The notes beneath the pieces are model-generated. The model had not been told where the DNA came from. It did no database searches and was given only the letters and a program-made list of their open reading frames with translations. A stretch of DNA of 64,000 bases, from NCBI RefSeq assembly GCF_009823805.1, contig NZ_WUEK01000004.1:248001-312000 (forward strand). The letters run 5' to 3'. The position numbers and the translations under genes were made by a program. Shown piece after piece: positions 18,701-25,931 of this stretch. The stretch is from Nocardioides flavescens. GTDB taxonomy: Bacteria; Actinomycetota; Actinomycetes; Propionibacteriales; Nocardioidaceae. How positions within the stretch are numbered: the stretch's first letter is position 1; every line of letters begins with the position of its first letter.

Positions 18701-19068
18701 CAGCGCAGCCACGCCTCGTGGTGGGCGCGGTCGTGGCCCAGGGCGGCGGCCACGGACAGCTCGGCGGGGGAGTGGTCGAAGCCGGTGCGCAGCAGCAGCG
18801 CCCGCACGAGGGCGTCGACGGCGGGCTCCGGCCCGGTGACGGCCACGACCGGGTGTGCGGCGAGGTCGGCGAGGACCGGCAGGTCGTCGAGCAGGTCGCG
18901 CTCGGCGACCTCGGCGGCGGCGCTGCGTCGGGTGGCGCGGTCGCCGCCGTCGCGCACCTCGGCCCGCAGCATCGCCGGCACGGTGCCGAGGCCCAGACGG
19001 GTCGAGAGGAACTCCTGGCGGTCGGCGGCCCGCGCCCACAGGTAGCGGTCGCGCGAGGCGGCGCGCAC
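15730..19068 (-). CDS. essC: EssC/EccC-type FtsK-SpoIIIE ATPase of a type VII secretion system (C-terminal part, after in-frame TAG)
   Basis: From the first usable start (GTG 19068) this part has 1112 residues and three FtsK-like ATPase modules. Module 1 has Walker A GTTGSGKSE (about residue 320) and Walker B LLICVDEF. Module 2 has GASGSGKTE (about 645) but a degenerate Walker B, LLVDNLPA. Module 3 has a degenerate GRPRSGRTS (about 925). Such ATPases power export of WXG100 proteins. The frame is open upstream of the GTG for 15 more codons, as far as the TAG that ends the FHA part, and both lie in one frame. Normal EssC proteins are a single chain with N-terminal FHA domains, two helices and then these modules. 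This is therefore half of a gene split by one nonsense codon, a read-through product, or a sequencing error. Confidence 0.85.
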   Translation of the reverse strand: MRAASRDRYLWARAADRQEFLSTRLGLGTVPAMLRAEVRDGGDRATRRSAAAEVAERDLLDDLPVLADLAAHPVVAVTGPEPAVDALVRALLLRTGFDHSPAELSVAAALGHDRAHHEAWLRWLPHVAAREGGEPAVAIGARAATALLEHLASEGVTRGHTVCVVDEAAGIPRRTVEAVAAGALERGLHLLWLGRRAEEVPAATGLLVDLDAGRVGVRDRGGVAGLALADAVSLDHAWRHARSVTAYVDEAAVLPPSTAIPQVVRLTEVSSDLEDLDDTDAVRRRWAQSAGLRAQIGRGADGTVTIDLRDDGPHGLVAGTTGSGKSELLQSLICSLALNNPPERIAFLLVDYKGGAAFRECADLPHTVGYITDLTPALVSRALTSLSAEITAREELLARYAVKDLVQLEREHPEAAPPSLLICVDEFAALTQEVPDFVDGMVNLAQRGRSLGMHLLLATQRPAGVVTGPIRANTDLRIALRVSSADDSRDVIDLPEAAHISRRTPGRAWVRRTGHGTAELVQSAWTGARAPLAEAEAAVEVTPFTATAGDGPGEQGEGRLDPRTDLERCVRSIQTAFVMSEAAPPHRPWLPALPSELLLDAELVAGAATGAGRVVLGRIDDPAAQAQPLWVADLAATGHLLVQGASGSGKTELLRTVALSASLGDAAAGVAPYVYGIDCAGGGLTAVAGLPTVSAVVPETQQGRVLRLLRLLRRTALDRAGALAAHGCSDVDDLARSGVRLPRVYLLVDNLPALLELLEGGGSVTREHLDHLTQVLQNGRRVGVHVVATAPGRTGVPTSTASAFGSRVVLRMTSKDDYLMLGVPGGVLDADSAPGAGLVGSRRVQVMTTGGVGTPVQAERVRGIGERLLPHVESRPAAPVPPMPGRVDPALLPAPETGGGRAHVALAVDADAVAPVAPDLLAGPVLVAGRPRSGRTSALAGLVSVAARATVPPHVIHRSSPLDTLADLQRWLGEAPESSGSWALVVVDGADLWDARAVTDLGVKDTVAQLISSLGEHSARVSLVASADLTAARQRPGMGASADGLLAFAKSSRRGLLLQPEWNDGDAFGLTVPTKTVEPMSGVGRGLWCEAGEARVVQALGAPQDEPAGVGA

Positions 19069-19113
19069 CCGCAGCGTCTCGACGTCGGGGTAGTCGTCGA
19101 GGCTGCGCTCGCG

Positions 19114-19116
19114 CTA
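19114..19116 (-). other. In-frame TAG that splits the EssC-type gene
   Basis: On the minus strand the reading is ...AVA, TAG, RERSLDDYPDVETLRV..., all in one frame. A GAG-to-TAG change would account for it and would restore a continuous VAERERSLDDYPD helix linker typical of EssC proteins. No ribosome binding site stands out before the GTG at 19068. Confidence 0.85.
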
Positions 19117-20028
19117 CGCGACGGCGTGGTCGTCGAGCTCGCTGAGGAGGGCGTCGAGGTCGACGCGCCAGTCGCGCAGCTCGTCGGCGAAGTTCCGCTC
19201 GGCCGCTCGACGCTGCTGCCAGTAGCCGAGGCCGCCGACGACCGGCCAGGCCAGCATGTAGATCAGGGCGTAGGGCCCGGGCGAGCGCAGCATGATGGCC
19301 AGGCCCATGACCATGGGGAGCAACAGCATCGCCCACGGCAGCGGTGTCGGGCGGTGCTTGGTCGGGGGAGCCGGGGCCTCGAGCACCTCGTCGCGCAGCG
19401 GGTCGCCGAAGCGGGGCGGGCGGAAGACCGAGACGGGCTGGTCGGCCTCGACGACGTCGCCGCGCTCGACGGCCACCGTCGTGGCGCCGAGGCGCACGGT
19501 GGTGCCCCAGTCGACCGCGGTGGCCGCGACCGGGACCTGCGCGACGGTGGTGCCGTTGGCCGACCCCTCGTCGTGGACGACGGGGCGGGGGCCGAGGTCG
19601 ATGCGGGCGTGCCGCTGGGAGACGAGCGGGTCGCTCAGCTGCAGGGTGCAGCCGGGGGCTCGGCCGATGGTGGCCTGGGCGGCGCCGACGCGCACCCGGC
19701 GACCGCGGTCGGGGCCGTCCACGACGCGCAGGACCGCGCGGGAGCGGGTCGGACCGCCGGGACGGGTGCGCCAGGCGGTCGGGGCCTGCACGACGTCGAC
19801 AAGGTCGCCGGTGCGCAGACCGCACTCGCTCAGTGGACGGTCCGCGGGCCACGGCTGACCGCCGTCGGTCGGGACGAGCGAGAGGTCGTGCTGGGCGGGG
19901 GCGAGGTGGCGGCCGAGCGCCCGCGCCAGGTCGGCGACGGTCGACTCGGCCCTGGCCCGCACGCACACGTCGACCGACGGCAGTCCCGACTCCGGTGCGG
20001 GTCGGACGGAGAGGATCCAGGTCTGCAC
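19114..20028 (-). CDS. essC: EssC-type ATPase N-terminal part: FHA domains and two membrane helices
   Basis: A 304-residue product ending at the in-frame TAG. Residues about 1-90 form a ubiquitin/FHA-like region (TVADLARALGRHLAPAQHDL). Residues about 95-190 are a clear FHA domain (ATIGRAPGCTLQLSDPLVSQ, then the RHARI and EGSANGTTV blocks) that binds phospho-Thr. Two helices follow (LPWAMLLLPMVMGLAIML and YALIYMLAWPVVGGLGYW, about 230-270), then a charged helix running into the stop. This matches the N-terminus of EssC exactly, with the motor missing. The phospho-peptide-binding FHA domain gives a plausible link to the Ser/Thr kinase of the cluster. If the stop is real and not read through, this would be a membrane FHA protein without ATPase. 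Confidence 0.85.
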   Translation of the reverse strand: MQTWILSVRPAPESGLPSVDVCVRARAESTVADLARALGRHLAPAQHDLSLVPTDGGQPWPADRPLSECGLRTGDLVDVVQAPTAWRTRPGGPTRSRAVLRVVDGPDRGRRVRVGAAQATIGRAPGCTLQLSDPLVSQRHARIDLGPRPVVHDEGSANGTTVAQVPVAATAVDWGTTVRLGATTVAVERGDVVEADQPVSVFRPPRFGDPLRDEVLEAPAPPTKHRPTPLPWAMLLLPMVMGLAIMLRSPGPYALIYMLAWPVVGGLGYWQQRRAAERNFADELRDWRVDLDALLSELDDHAVA

Positions 20029-20079
20029 GGTGGTCCTCCTCGGTGCCGTCGGTCGACGTGTGCTCGCGCGGGACTCAGG

Positions 20080-20343
20080 TCAGGACGAGACCTGCTCCTG
20101 CTCCTGGGCCTGGTTGTTGATGAGCTGGGAGAACTCCTGCAGCGAGGCGGTGATGTTGGTCAGCGCCGTGCGGTGCTCCGACTGCCAGGTCTGGCGGGTG
20201 CGCTCGGCGTCCGGGCCGACCCACTGGAACCCCTCGAGCGACTGGGTGAGGGTGTTGGTGAGCTGCTCGAGCTCGCTGGCGCCCTGGCTGATGACCGTGG
20301 CCGACTGGCGACCGGCCTCGATGTCCATGCCCTTCATGACCAT
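20080..20343 (-). CDS. WXG100 family protein (EsxA/EsxB-like)
   Basis: An 87-residue, mostly helical protein with a central turn FQWVGPDAERTRQTW, in which W-V-G fits the WXG motif at about residues 40-42, flanked by two amphipathic helices. Length is within the 80-100 residues of the family. It ends in a Gln/Glu-rich tail. Such proteins are secreted as helical-hairpin dimers by the EssC/EccC ATPase. The ATG has AAGGAG about 10 nt upstream. It lies immediately before the FHA/EssC gene. Confidence 0.85.
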   Translation of the reverse strand: MVMKGMDIEAGRQSATVISQGASELEQLTNTLTQSLEGFQWVGPDAERTRQTWQSEHRTALTNITASLQEFSQLINNQAQEQEQVSS

Positions 20344-20424
20344 GACGGGTGTGCTCCTTGCTTCGGTGGTTGTGTCGCTGGTGATCTCTGGTGATCTCTG
20401 GCGGTGGTGAGGCTGACCGGTCGG

Positions 20425-22173
20425 TCAGCGACGGCCGGCGAGCCGGCGGTCGATCTGGTCGGCGGCCTCGCGGACGGTGACGCGTCCGTTGCCGTCGGCG
20501 TCGAGCTCGCGGTTCTGGGTGTACGCCGCGGAGCCGTCGGTGAACATCGCCTGGTCGGCCGGCATCGGGTGGCCGCCCAGGATCGAGGAGTAGAGGGAGG
20601 GGACGTCGCCGACCCACCCGCGGAACCGCTCGAGGTAGCGCTCGACGTAGGGCAGCTGCTCGGTCGGCGTCATGCGGGCGAGCGCCTCGGTCGAGGTGCC
20701 GTAGCCGGCGGCGGTGTCGGGCATGAACTGGATCAGCCCGGTCGCCCCGCTGCGCGGGTTGACGACGTCGGGGCGGAAGCTGCCGCCCGTCTCGAAGCTC
20801 ATCGCCGCCAGCAGGTGCTCGGGTCGGGCGCCGACGCGCTGCGCCACGCCCTCCACGCCGCGCAGGAACTCCGGCGTCACGCGCTCGTTGCCGCGCACGC
20901 CGGTCACCTGGGAGTAGTCGAAGCCGTCGGGGCTGGTCCACCCGGTGCCCTCGCGGATCGGGAGCGGGTGCGCCTCGCGGTAGGCCTGGTAGGCCGCCTC
21001 GGTGCCCCGGCCCCATTGACCGTCCACGCCGTGCGTGTCGTAGCCCGCGTCCGTGAGCCGTTGCTGCAGCTCGCGCACCTGCGCCCCCGAGGAGCCGCGG
21101 CCGTTCGTCGAGGCGATGGCGTCGACCGTCGGATCGGTCGTCCCGGCACCCCGGCTGGCCGCCAGCGTCGCGCCGCCGACCCCGAGGGCGGCCGCGCCGG
21201 CCCCCATCGTCGCCGCCGCGCCGTACGACGTGCCGGAGGAGTCGCTGCCGACCCGGGCGGCGTCGGCCAGCGGAGCCGACACCGCACCGAGGGCCTCAGC
21301 GCCGGGGGAGCCGCCGCCGTAGCCGGGCGTCTCGTCGCTGGTGTGGATGCTCGGGGCACCCGAGCCGCCGTGACCGGCGGCGCCGTCGACGGTGCCCCCG
21401 CCCAGGCTGCCGAGGCCGCCACCGCCCACGCCGCTGCCCGAGCCGAGCGAGCCGTCGGCGCTCGGTGCCCCCGCGGCGCCGTGGCCACCGCCGATGCCGA
21501 GCTGGCCCTGGAAGGCGCCCTGCGAGGTCGCGTCGTAGCCCGTGACCAGCGGCTTTGCGTCGATGGTGGCGCAGGGGGCGATCTGGCCTGCCGCGCCCGG
21601 GGTGGTGCCGGGGGGGGAGGCGGTGCCACCGGCCGGCACGGGGAACCCGCCGGTGGCACCGCCGATCGTGGACCCGCCGAGCGTCGTACCGGCGGATGAG
21701 GCCTGGCCCGAGCCCTGGCCCAGGGCCGCGTTGGTGATCTGGGCGATCTGGCCGAGCGCGGCGGTCTGGCTGGGGACGCCGCCCTGGACGCCGGGCGTGA
21801 CCAGCGGTACGCCCTGGTAGGGCTGCACGGCGCTGCTGCCGGAGCCGACCTGCGAGGTGTAGGTCGGTAGCGCGGAGCCGAGGGACAGCGTGCTGCCGTC
21901 GGAGGCCTGGTCCTGGGCGTCCGCGTTGGCGTTGAGCACCTTCGCGAACAGGCCGAGGGCCATCGAGATCTTCTGCATCCACGGCAGGACGACGGTCTCG
22001 AGGTACTGCGCGTAGGCGGCGCTCGCGCCGCCGCTGAAGAACGACGCGGCGCGCAGCAGCGCGATGAGGGCCTTGAGGAAGGCGATGACGCCGTCGACGG
22101 TCTCCTTGGCCTGCTCGCACTCCTGGCCGACGCTGCGCAGCTCGTCGGTGTCTGCTCCGAGGAACGACGACAT
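20425..22173 (-). CDS. Candidate T7SS substrate: WXG100-like N-terminus, peptidoglycan-binding and lysozyme-like (SLT) domains, EF-hand-like loop
   Basis: A 582-residue modular protein without a signal peptide. Residues 1-100 are helical and WXG100-like (DELRSVGQECEQAKETVDGV, then YLETVVLPWMQKISMALGLF). A Gly/Ser/Ala-rich linker runs to about 365. A putative peptidoglycan-binding domain follows (QVRELQQRLTDAGYDTHGVD and GQWGRGTEAAYQAY). A lysozyme-like transglycosylase domain comes next (LLAAMSFETGGSFRPDVVNP, then SGATGLIQFMPDTAAGYG; the Glu in SFETGG is the likely acid). An EF-hand/dockerin-like loop DADGNGRVTVREA ends it. It probably leaves by the T7SS and cuts peptidoglycan. ATG 22173 is chosen over GTG 22182 because GGGAGG is correctly spaced only for the ATG. 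Confidence 0.85.
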   Translation of the reverse strand: MSSFLGADTDELRSVGQECEQAKETVDGVIAFLKALIALLRAASFFSGGASAAYAQYLETVVLPWMQKISMALGLFAKVLNANADAQDQASDGSTLSLGSALPTYTSQVGSGSSAVQPYQGVPLVTPGVQGGVPSQTAALGQIAQITNAALGQGSGQASSAGTTLGGSTIGGATGGFPVPAGGTASPPGTTPGAAGQIAPCATIDAKPLVTGYDATSQGAFQGQLGIGGGHGAAGAPSADGSLGSGSGVGGGGLGSLGGGTVDGAAGHGGSGAPSIHTSDETPGYGGGSPGAEALGAVSAPLADAARVGSDSSGTSYGAAATMGAGAAALGVGGATLAASRGAGTTDPTVDAIASTNGRGSSGAQVRELQQRLTDAGYDTHGVDGQWGRGTEAAYQAYREAHPLPIREGTGWTSPDGFDYSQVTGVRGNERVTPEFLRGVEGVAQRVGARPEHLLAAMSFETGGSFRPDVVNPRSGATGLIQFMPDTAAGYGTSTEALARMTPTEQLPYVERYLERFRGWVGDVPSLYSSILGGHPMPADQAMFTDGSAAYTQNRELDADGNGRVTVREAADQIDRRLAGRR

Positions 22174-22288
22174 GCGGGTCACCTCCCGAGATGTGACTGG
22201 CTGGTGCTGGGTGCTGGTGGTCTGGCGGGCCAGACGCTAGGTCCGGCGGGCCGACCGGGTCGACGGTCGGCGGGGTGGAAGGTTCCTG

Positions 22289-22558
22289 TCAGGAGCTGGC
22301 CTGGTCCTGGGCCTCGGCGTGACGGCAGAGGAGGTCGCCCTGCTCGCGCAGGGTCTGCGAGGCGTTCTCGGCCTGCGGGGCGAAGCTGCCCTGCCAGTCC
22401 TGCAGGAAGGTCTCCCGGTCGGCGCCCTGCCACTTCATCGCCCCGACGATCGCGCCCACCCGGCTGACGACCCCCGAGACCTGCTCGGCGTGCTGGCCCA
22501 TGCCCTGGCCGATGCTGCGGCCCTGGTCGGTGTCCATCCCCTGCATGGAGTGGCTCAT
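22289..22558 (-). CDS. WXG100 family protein (EsxA/EsxB-like)
   Basis: An 89-residue helical protein with MKWQGADRETFLQDWQGSF at its centre; W-Q-G at about residue 43 is the WXG turn, followed by a conserved-looking second Trp. The C-terminal helix ends AEAQDQASS, close to the AQDQAS segment at the end of the WXG100-like region of the neighbouring SLT protein, so the two could be paired. The ATG follows GGAGGAGCACG. Upstream is the FHA-like protein. Confidence 0.88.
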   Translation of the reverse strand: MSHSMQGMDTDQGRSIGQGMGQHAEQVSGVVSRVGAIVGAMKWQGADRETFLQDWQGSFAPQAENASQTLREQGDLLCRHAEAQDQASS

Positions 22559-22637
22559 CGTGCTGCTCCTCCGCTGTCCGGCGGCCCGGCGGTTCCGGGC
22601 GACGCGGAGGAACGTAGGCAGGGTGCGGCGCGACCCG

Positions 22638-23480
22638 CTAGGCGCCGGCCGGTGGAACGTTCCGCCGTGCGGCGGCGCGCTCGGCCCGGTCGAGGTCGTC
22701 GGTCGTGACCAGCCGGACCTCCGCCGTACGCCGCCCGACCGCGAAGCGGACGTTCTGGGCGCGGCCGGCGCCCGCACGGAACGGGTCGTCGCGCGGACCG
22801 AAGGCCAGCGCGGAGATCGAGCGGATCGCGTCGTCCACGCGCTGGGCGCGCTGGAGGTTCCAGGCGTAGCCGTGCCAGCCGAGCACCCGCTCGTAGATCT
22901 CGCGGTTGGACGGCGGGCGGGGGTAGTCGTCGGTGCCGACCAGCCAGGGCTCGGCCAGGGCCAGCGCCACGAACCACTCGCGGGTCTCCGGCACGAGCCG
23001 CGGTGCGGGGGCGGTGACGCCGGCGTCGTCGTCCTCGAGGTCGGGCCGGGTGCGCGGTGCCGCCTCAGGGGTCGAGGTCTCGACGTCGACGACGATGGTC
23101 AGGTCCTCGAAGCTGCCGTCGGCGCCGCGACGCCCGCGCATGACGGCGAGCTGGTTCTCGCCCTCGTCGAGCAGCAGTGACATGCCCTCGGTGACGGTCA
23201 CGCGGCGTGCGCCGCCCGGGGCGTCGAACAGGCTGCTGACCTGGGTCTCCCCGGCGCCGTGCCAGCGCAGCCGCGCGATCTCGTCGCCGACGACGAGCTC
23301 GCCCAGCAGCCGGCTCACGTGGGGGGCGCAGCGGGGCAGCACCAGCGCCGAGGTGCGCACGGCCGCGTCGGGGTCGCCGTCGGGGATCGCGGCGTGCGGG
23401 GAGCGCCCGAAGAGCAGGGTCTCGCCGGAGCCGACGGTCACCGTGGGCAGGCCCGACCCGCGCAGGGTGACGCGCAGCAT
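22638..23480 (-). CDS. FHA-like regulatory protein of the T7SS-like locus
   Basis: A 280-residue cytoplasmic protein. The N-terminal 110 residues look FHA-like (VTVGSGETLLFGRSPHAAIP, then SRLLGELVVGDEIARLRW), though the usual SxxH and NG motifs are weak. After an acidic/Pro linker, residues about 165-235 form a helical, winged-helix-like domain (NREIYERVLGWHGYAWNLQR). It is the first gene of the minus-strand cluster. CAGACT lies 6 nt before the ATG, so the transcript may be leaderless and this may be the operon start. A role in reading kinase signals is inferred from position and the FHA-like fold. Confidence 0.65.
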   Translation of the reverse strand: MLRVTLRGSGLPTVTVGSGETLLFGRSPHAAIPDGDPDAAVRTSALVLPRCAPHVSRLLGELVVGDEIARLRWHGAGETQVSSLFDAPGGARRVTVTEGMSLLLDEGENQLAVMRGRRGADGSFEDLTIVVDVETSTPEAAPRTRPDLEDDDAGVTAPAPRLVPETREWFVALALAEPWLVGTDDYPRPPSNREIYERVLGWHGYAWNLQRAQRVDDAIRSISALAFGPRDDPFRAGAGRAQNVRFAVGRRTAEVRLVTTDDLDRAERAAARRNVPPAGA

Positions 23481-23523
23481 GCCCCGAGTCTGGCACAGCG
23501 CGCGGCGTCGCGCGGGCGGTCGG

Positions 23524-24018
23524 TCAGACGCCTCGCGAGCGGCTCTCGACGCGCTCCTTCAGGCGCGCGACCGAGCGTGCCATCCCGGCCTCCAGCTCGT
23601 CGGCGTGACCCTCGGCGCCACCGAGCAGCAGCCCGGCGAACAGTCCGCTCGCGCGGGTGAGCCGCTCGGGCACCGGACGCCGGTGCACCACCCGGGTGGC
23701 CTGCCCGCCGCGGTCGTCGGCGACCGGCTCGAGCTCCCAGATCCAGCGCGCGCCGCTGGAGAGGGTGTCCCAGCTCAGCAGCCGTCCCGGCTCGACCTCG
23801 GCCACGACGCTGCGCGTCGGCCACACCACGGGTCCGCGCCGGTTGACGCCCAGGCAGGTCCGGCCCGGGCGCAGGTCGCTGCCGCCGAGCGGCACCATCC
23901 GCACCAGCTCGTCGGAGAGCCGGGGCATCTCGCGGGGGTCCGAGAGCACCTCCCAGACCGCCTGCGGCGAGGCCGCGACCGTCGTCTCGGCCCGCAGCTC
24001 GCGGTCGGCGGCGCTCAC
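23524..24018 (-). CDS. SRPBCC family (polyketide cyclase/dehydrase-like) protein
   Basis: A 164-residue START/Bet v1-fold protein. The opening TTVAASPQAVWEVLSDPREM is the typical first strand and helix. RLLSWDTLSSGARWIWELEP and RVVHRRPVPERLTR fit later strands, and a long amphipathic C-terminal helix follows. Such proteins bind hydrophobic ligands; the ligand is unknown. GTG start overlaps the stop of the lipase gene upstream (GTGA), so the two form an operon. The longer frame running through the lipase gene is a shadow. Confidence 0.82.
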   Translation of the reverse strand: MSAADRELRAETTVAASPQAVWEVLSDPREMPRLSDELVRMVPLGGSDLRPGRTCLGVNRRGPVVWPTRSVVAEVEPGRLLSWDTLSSGARWIWELEPVADDRGGQATRVVHRRPVPERLTRASGLFAGLLLGGAEGHADELEAGMARSVARLKERVESRSRGV

Positions 24019-25142
24019 GCGAGCCACCGCTCGAGCGCGTCGTGGACCTCGGGGTGGTTTAGCAGGCCGAAGTGGTCGGTGCGGCCCACGTGCAGCACGT
24101 CCGCGCCGGGGAACAGGCTCCGCGTGCGGTCCTGGCCGTACGCCGAGTGCGGCCGCACGAGCAGGTCGCCGACCACCGAGCCGACGGGGTGGCGCTCGGA
24201 GCGGGTCAGCGTGGCGGCGACCAGGTGGTAGCGGGCGTGGGGGAGGGGCGCGACGTCCTCGGCGAGGCCGTGCACGAGGTCGTGCACCCCGCGCGAGCGC
24301 CAGTCGAGCACCCGACCGAACGCCGCGGTCTCCTTGAGCTTCGACAGGCCCTTCGAGCCCTCGCCGACACCCCACGCGACCGGGGCGCCGAGGTGGGGGG
24401 TGCCGAGGGTGACGACGTCGCTGACGAGCCCGGCCCAGGGGGTGTCGTGGTCGGAGACGACGCCGGCGGCGGCGCGCATGACGAGCCCGCCCATCGAGTG
24501 GCCCACCAGGGCGATCCGGGTGACCGGGACGGGCCAGCCGTCGACCACCCGCTGCAGCAGCGCCGTGAGGGCGGCGCCGTTCTCGCGCAGCGGCAGGCCG
24601 GTGTTGGCGCGCAGCAGGAGCGGGGTCCAGCCCCGCCCGGCCAGCGCCTCGGCGTACGTCGTGCCGGTGCGCTCGCGGTGCAGCGACCAGAACGACTCGT
24701 TCTCGCACAGGCCGTGGAGCAGGACGACGACCTTCCCCGTGGCGTCGGGGTACGCCGCGGCGAGGGGCTCGGGCTCGGGGTCGACGTCGGCCCCGTCGCG
24801 GCGCAGAGCCATCGGGATCGCGAGCTGGGGCCGCTCGCGCAGCAGCCGGTCGCCGATCAGCCCGTTGACCGCGGAGGAGAGGAAGCGTCCGCGCGGGTCC
24901 GACTCGAGCCGCGGGCCGACGCCGGTCGCGGCCAGCGAGTCCAGACCTCGGCTGGCGCCGGTCAGCGCGTGGGTCAGCCCGCCGTACACGGCGCCGGTGA
25001 TGCCGCGGTGCACGCGGCCGGCGGGCGTGCGGTCGAGCACGGCGAGGTGGGTGTCGCGCACGCTGCGCACCACGAGCTCGTCGGCGACCTCCGCGAGCAG
25101 CGACAGGGCGTCGAGGACGGTCGGACCCGGTGCGGTCGGCAT
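24015..25142 (-). CDS. Alpha/beta hydrolase (PGAP1/lipase-like esterase)
   Basis: A 375-residue hydrolase. About 120 N-terminal residues precede the fold; then come the oxyanion strand VVVLLHGLCENESFWS (about residue 141), the nucleophile elbow ALVGHSMGGLVMRA (about 210-222), the VVTLGTPHLGAPVAW block and a late His in VGRTDHFGLLNHP. It lacks an obvious signal peptide. The substrate is probably an acyl ester or lipid. The ATG is 6 nt downstream of TACCCT (minus strand), so the start looks leaderless and is well supported. It is divergent from clpP1. Confidence 0.85.
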   Translation of the reverse strand: MPTAPGPTVLDALSLLAEVADELVVRSVRDTHLAVLDRTPAGRVHRGITGAVYGGLTHALTGASRGLDSLAATGVGPRLESDPRGRFLSSAVNGLIGDRLLRERPQLAIPMALRRDGADVDPEPEPLAAAYPDATGKVVVLLHGLCENESFWSLHRERTGTTYAEALAGRGWTPLLLRANTGLPLRENGAALTALLQRVVDGWPVPVTRIALVGHSMGGLVMRAAAGVVSDHDTPWAGLVSDVVTLGTPHLGAPVAWGVGEGSKGLSKLKETAAFGRVLDWRSRGVHDLVHGLAEDVAPLPHARYHLVAATLTRSERHPVGSVVGDLLVRPHSAYGQDRTRSLFPGADVLHVGRTDHFGLLNHPEVHDALERWLA

Positions 25143-25148
25143 GTCGGG

Positions 25149-25154
25149 AGGGTA
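25149..25154 (-). promoter_or_regulatory. -10 element TACCCT of the lipase gene
   Basis: On the minus strand TACCCT is followed by 6 nt and then the ATG at 25142, the leaderless arrangement repeated in this window. Confidence 0.5.
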
Positions 25155-25204
25155 CCCGTCGGTGCACAGATGTGCACCCAGTCGTCTGGCAGCTGGCAGC
25201 TGGC

Positions 25205-25215
25205 CGCGACCCGCG
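25205..25215. promoter_or_regulatory. Possible ClgR-type operator upstream of clpP1
   Basis: The sequence CGC-GACCC-GCG matches the core CGC-N5-GCG of actinobacterial ClgR sites and lies about 60 bp upstream of the clpP1 -10. ClgR is known to activate clpP genes in actinobacteria. In such GC-rich DNA the match could be chance, so this is only a suggestion. Confidence 0.25.
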
Positions 25216-25275
25216 CCCGGCTCTGCTGTCGGCGAACAAGAGGGGATGAGCCGTGGAACTGTCCCCGCACCCGGC

Positions 25276-25281
25276 TAGGGT
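25276..25281 (+). promoter_or_regulatory. -10 element TAGGGT of clpP1
   Basis: TAGGGT is followed by 7 nt and GTG at 25289. This decides the clpP1 start in favour of 25289 rather than the in-frame GTG at 25253, which lies upstream of the -10. Confidence 0.6.
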
Positions 25282-25288
25282 CGAAGAC

Positions 25289-25924
25289 GTGACTGATCAG
25301 ACCTGGCCCGGCCCGGTGGCCGGTGGCGGCGGCGGCATCGCCGTCCTCGACGACCACATCTACCAGCGGCTGCTGCGCGAGCGCATCGTCTTCCTCGGCT
25401 CCGAGGTCCGCGACCAGAACGCGAACGCGATCTGCGCCCAGCTGCTGCTGCTGTCGGCGGAGGACCCCGAGACCGACATCTTCCTCCACATCAACAGCCC
25501 GGGTGGCTCGGTGGACGCCGGCATGGCGATCTACGACACCATGAACTACATCCCCAACGACGTGGCAACCGTCGGCATGGGGCTGGCGGCCTCGATGGGC
25601 CAGTTCCTGCTGTGCGCCGGTGCCAAGGGCAAGCGCTACGCGCTGCCCCACTCGCGCATCATGATGCACCAGCCCTCCTCGGGCATGGGCGGCTCGGCCT
25701 CGGACATCAAGATCCAGGCCCAGCAGTCGCTCCACATCAAGAAGGTGCTGCTCGAGCTGATCGCCGAGCACACCGGCCAGCCGATCGAGCAGGTCGAGCA
25801 GGACGCCGACCGCGACCGCTGGTTCACCGCGGAGCAGGCCAAGGAGTACGGCCTGGTCGACCAGGTCATCACCAACGCCCGCGAAGCCGCCGACGACGGC
25901 CGCCCCGCGCGGCAGAAGGACTGA
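25289..25924 (+). CDS. clpP1: ATP-dependent Clp protease proteolytic subunit 1
   Basis: A 211-residue serine protease subunit. The catalytic triad is visible: Ser102 in GLAASMGQF, His127 in IMMHQPS and Asp172 in [29 protein letters not shown] is the substrate-binding strand. It forms the tetradecamer with ClpP2 and degrades substrates delivered by ClpX or ClpC1. Similarity to mycobacterial ClpP1 ([14 protein letters not shown]) supports the numbering. The GTG start is set by the TAGGGT element; an in-frame GTG 36 nt upstream is the alternative. It is followed after 7 nt by clpP2. Confidence 0.95.
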   Translation: MTDQTWPGPVAGGGGGIAVLDDHIYQRLLRERIVFLGSEVRDQNANAICAQLLLLSAEDPETDIFLHINSPGGSVDAGMAIYDTMNYIPNDVATVGMGLAASMGQFLLCAGAKGKRYALPHSRIMMHQPSSGMGGSASDIKIQAQQSLHIKKVLLELIAEHTGQPIEQVEQDADRDRWFTAEQAKEYGLVDQVITNAREAADDGRPARQKD

Positions 25925-25931
25925 CACACCG

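Noticed and set aside
19066..19116. TAG in the EssC gene as a pyrrolysine or other recoding signal
   Set aside because: There is no pyl gene, no downstream structure that stands out, and a single-base GAG-to-TAG change explains it more simply.
16360..20394. Plus-strand ORF of 1344 codons
   Set aside because: It is antisense to the EssC-type gene, has low-complexity Gly/Arg/Val-rich composition and no recognisable motif; long antisense frames are expected at this GC content.
25253..25288. N-terminal extension of ClpP1 from the GTG at 25253
   Set aside because: It would place the start upstream of the TAGGGT -10 element and add residues not seen in mycobacterial ClpP1.
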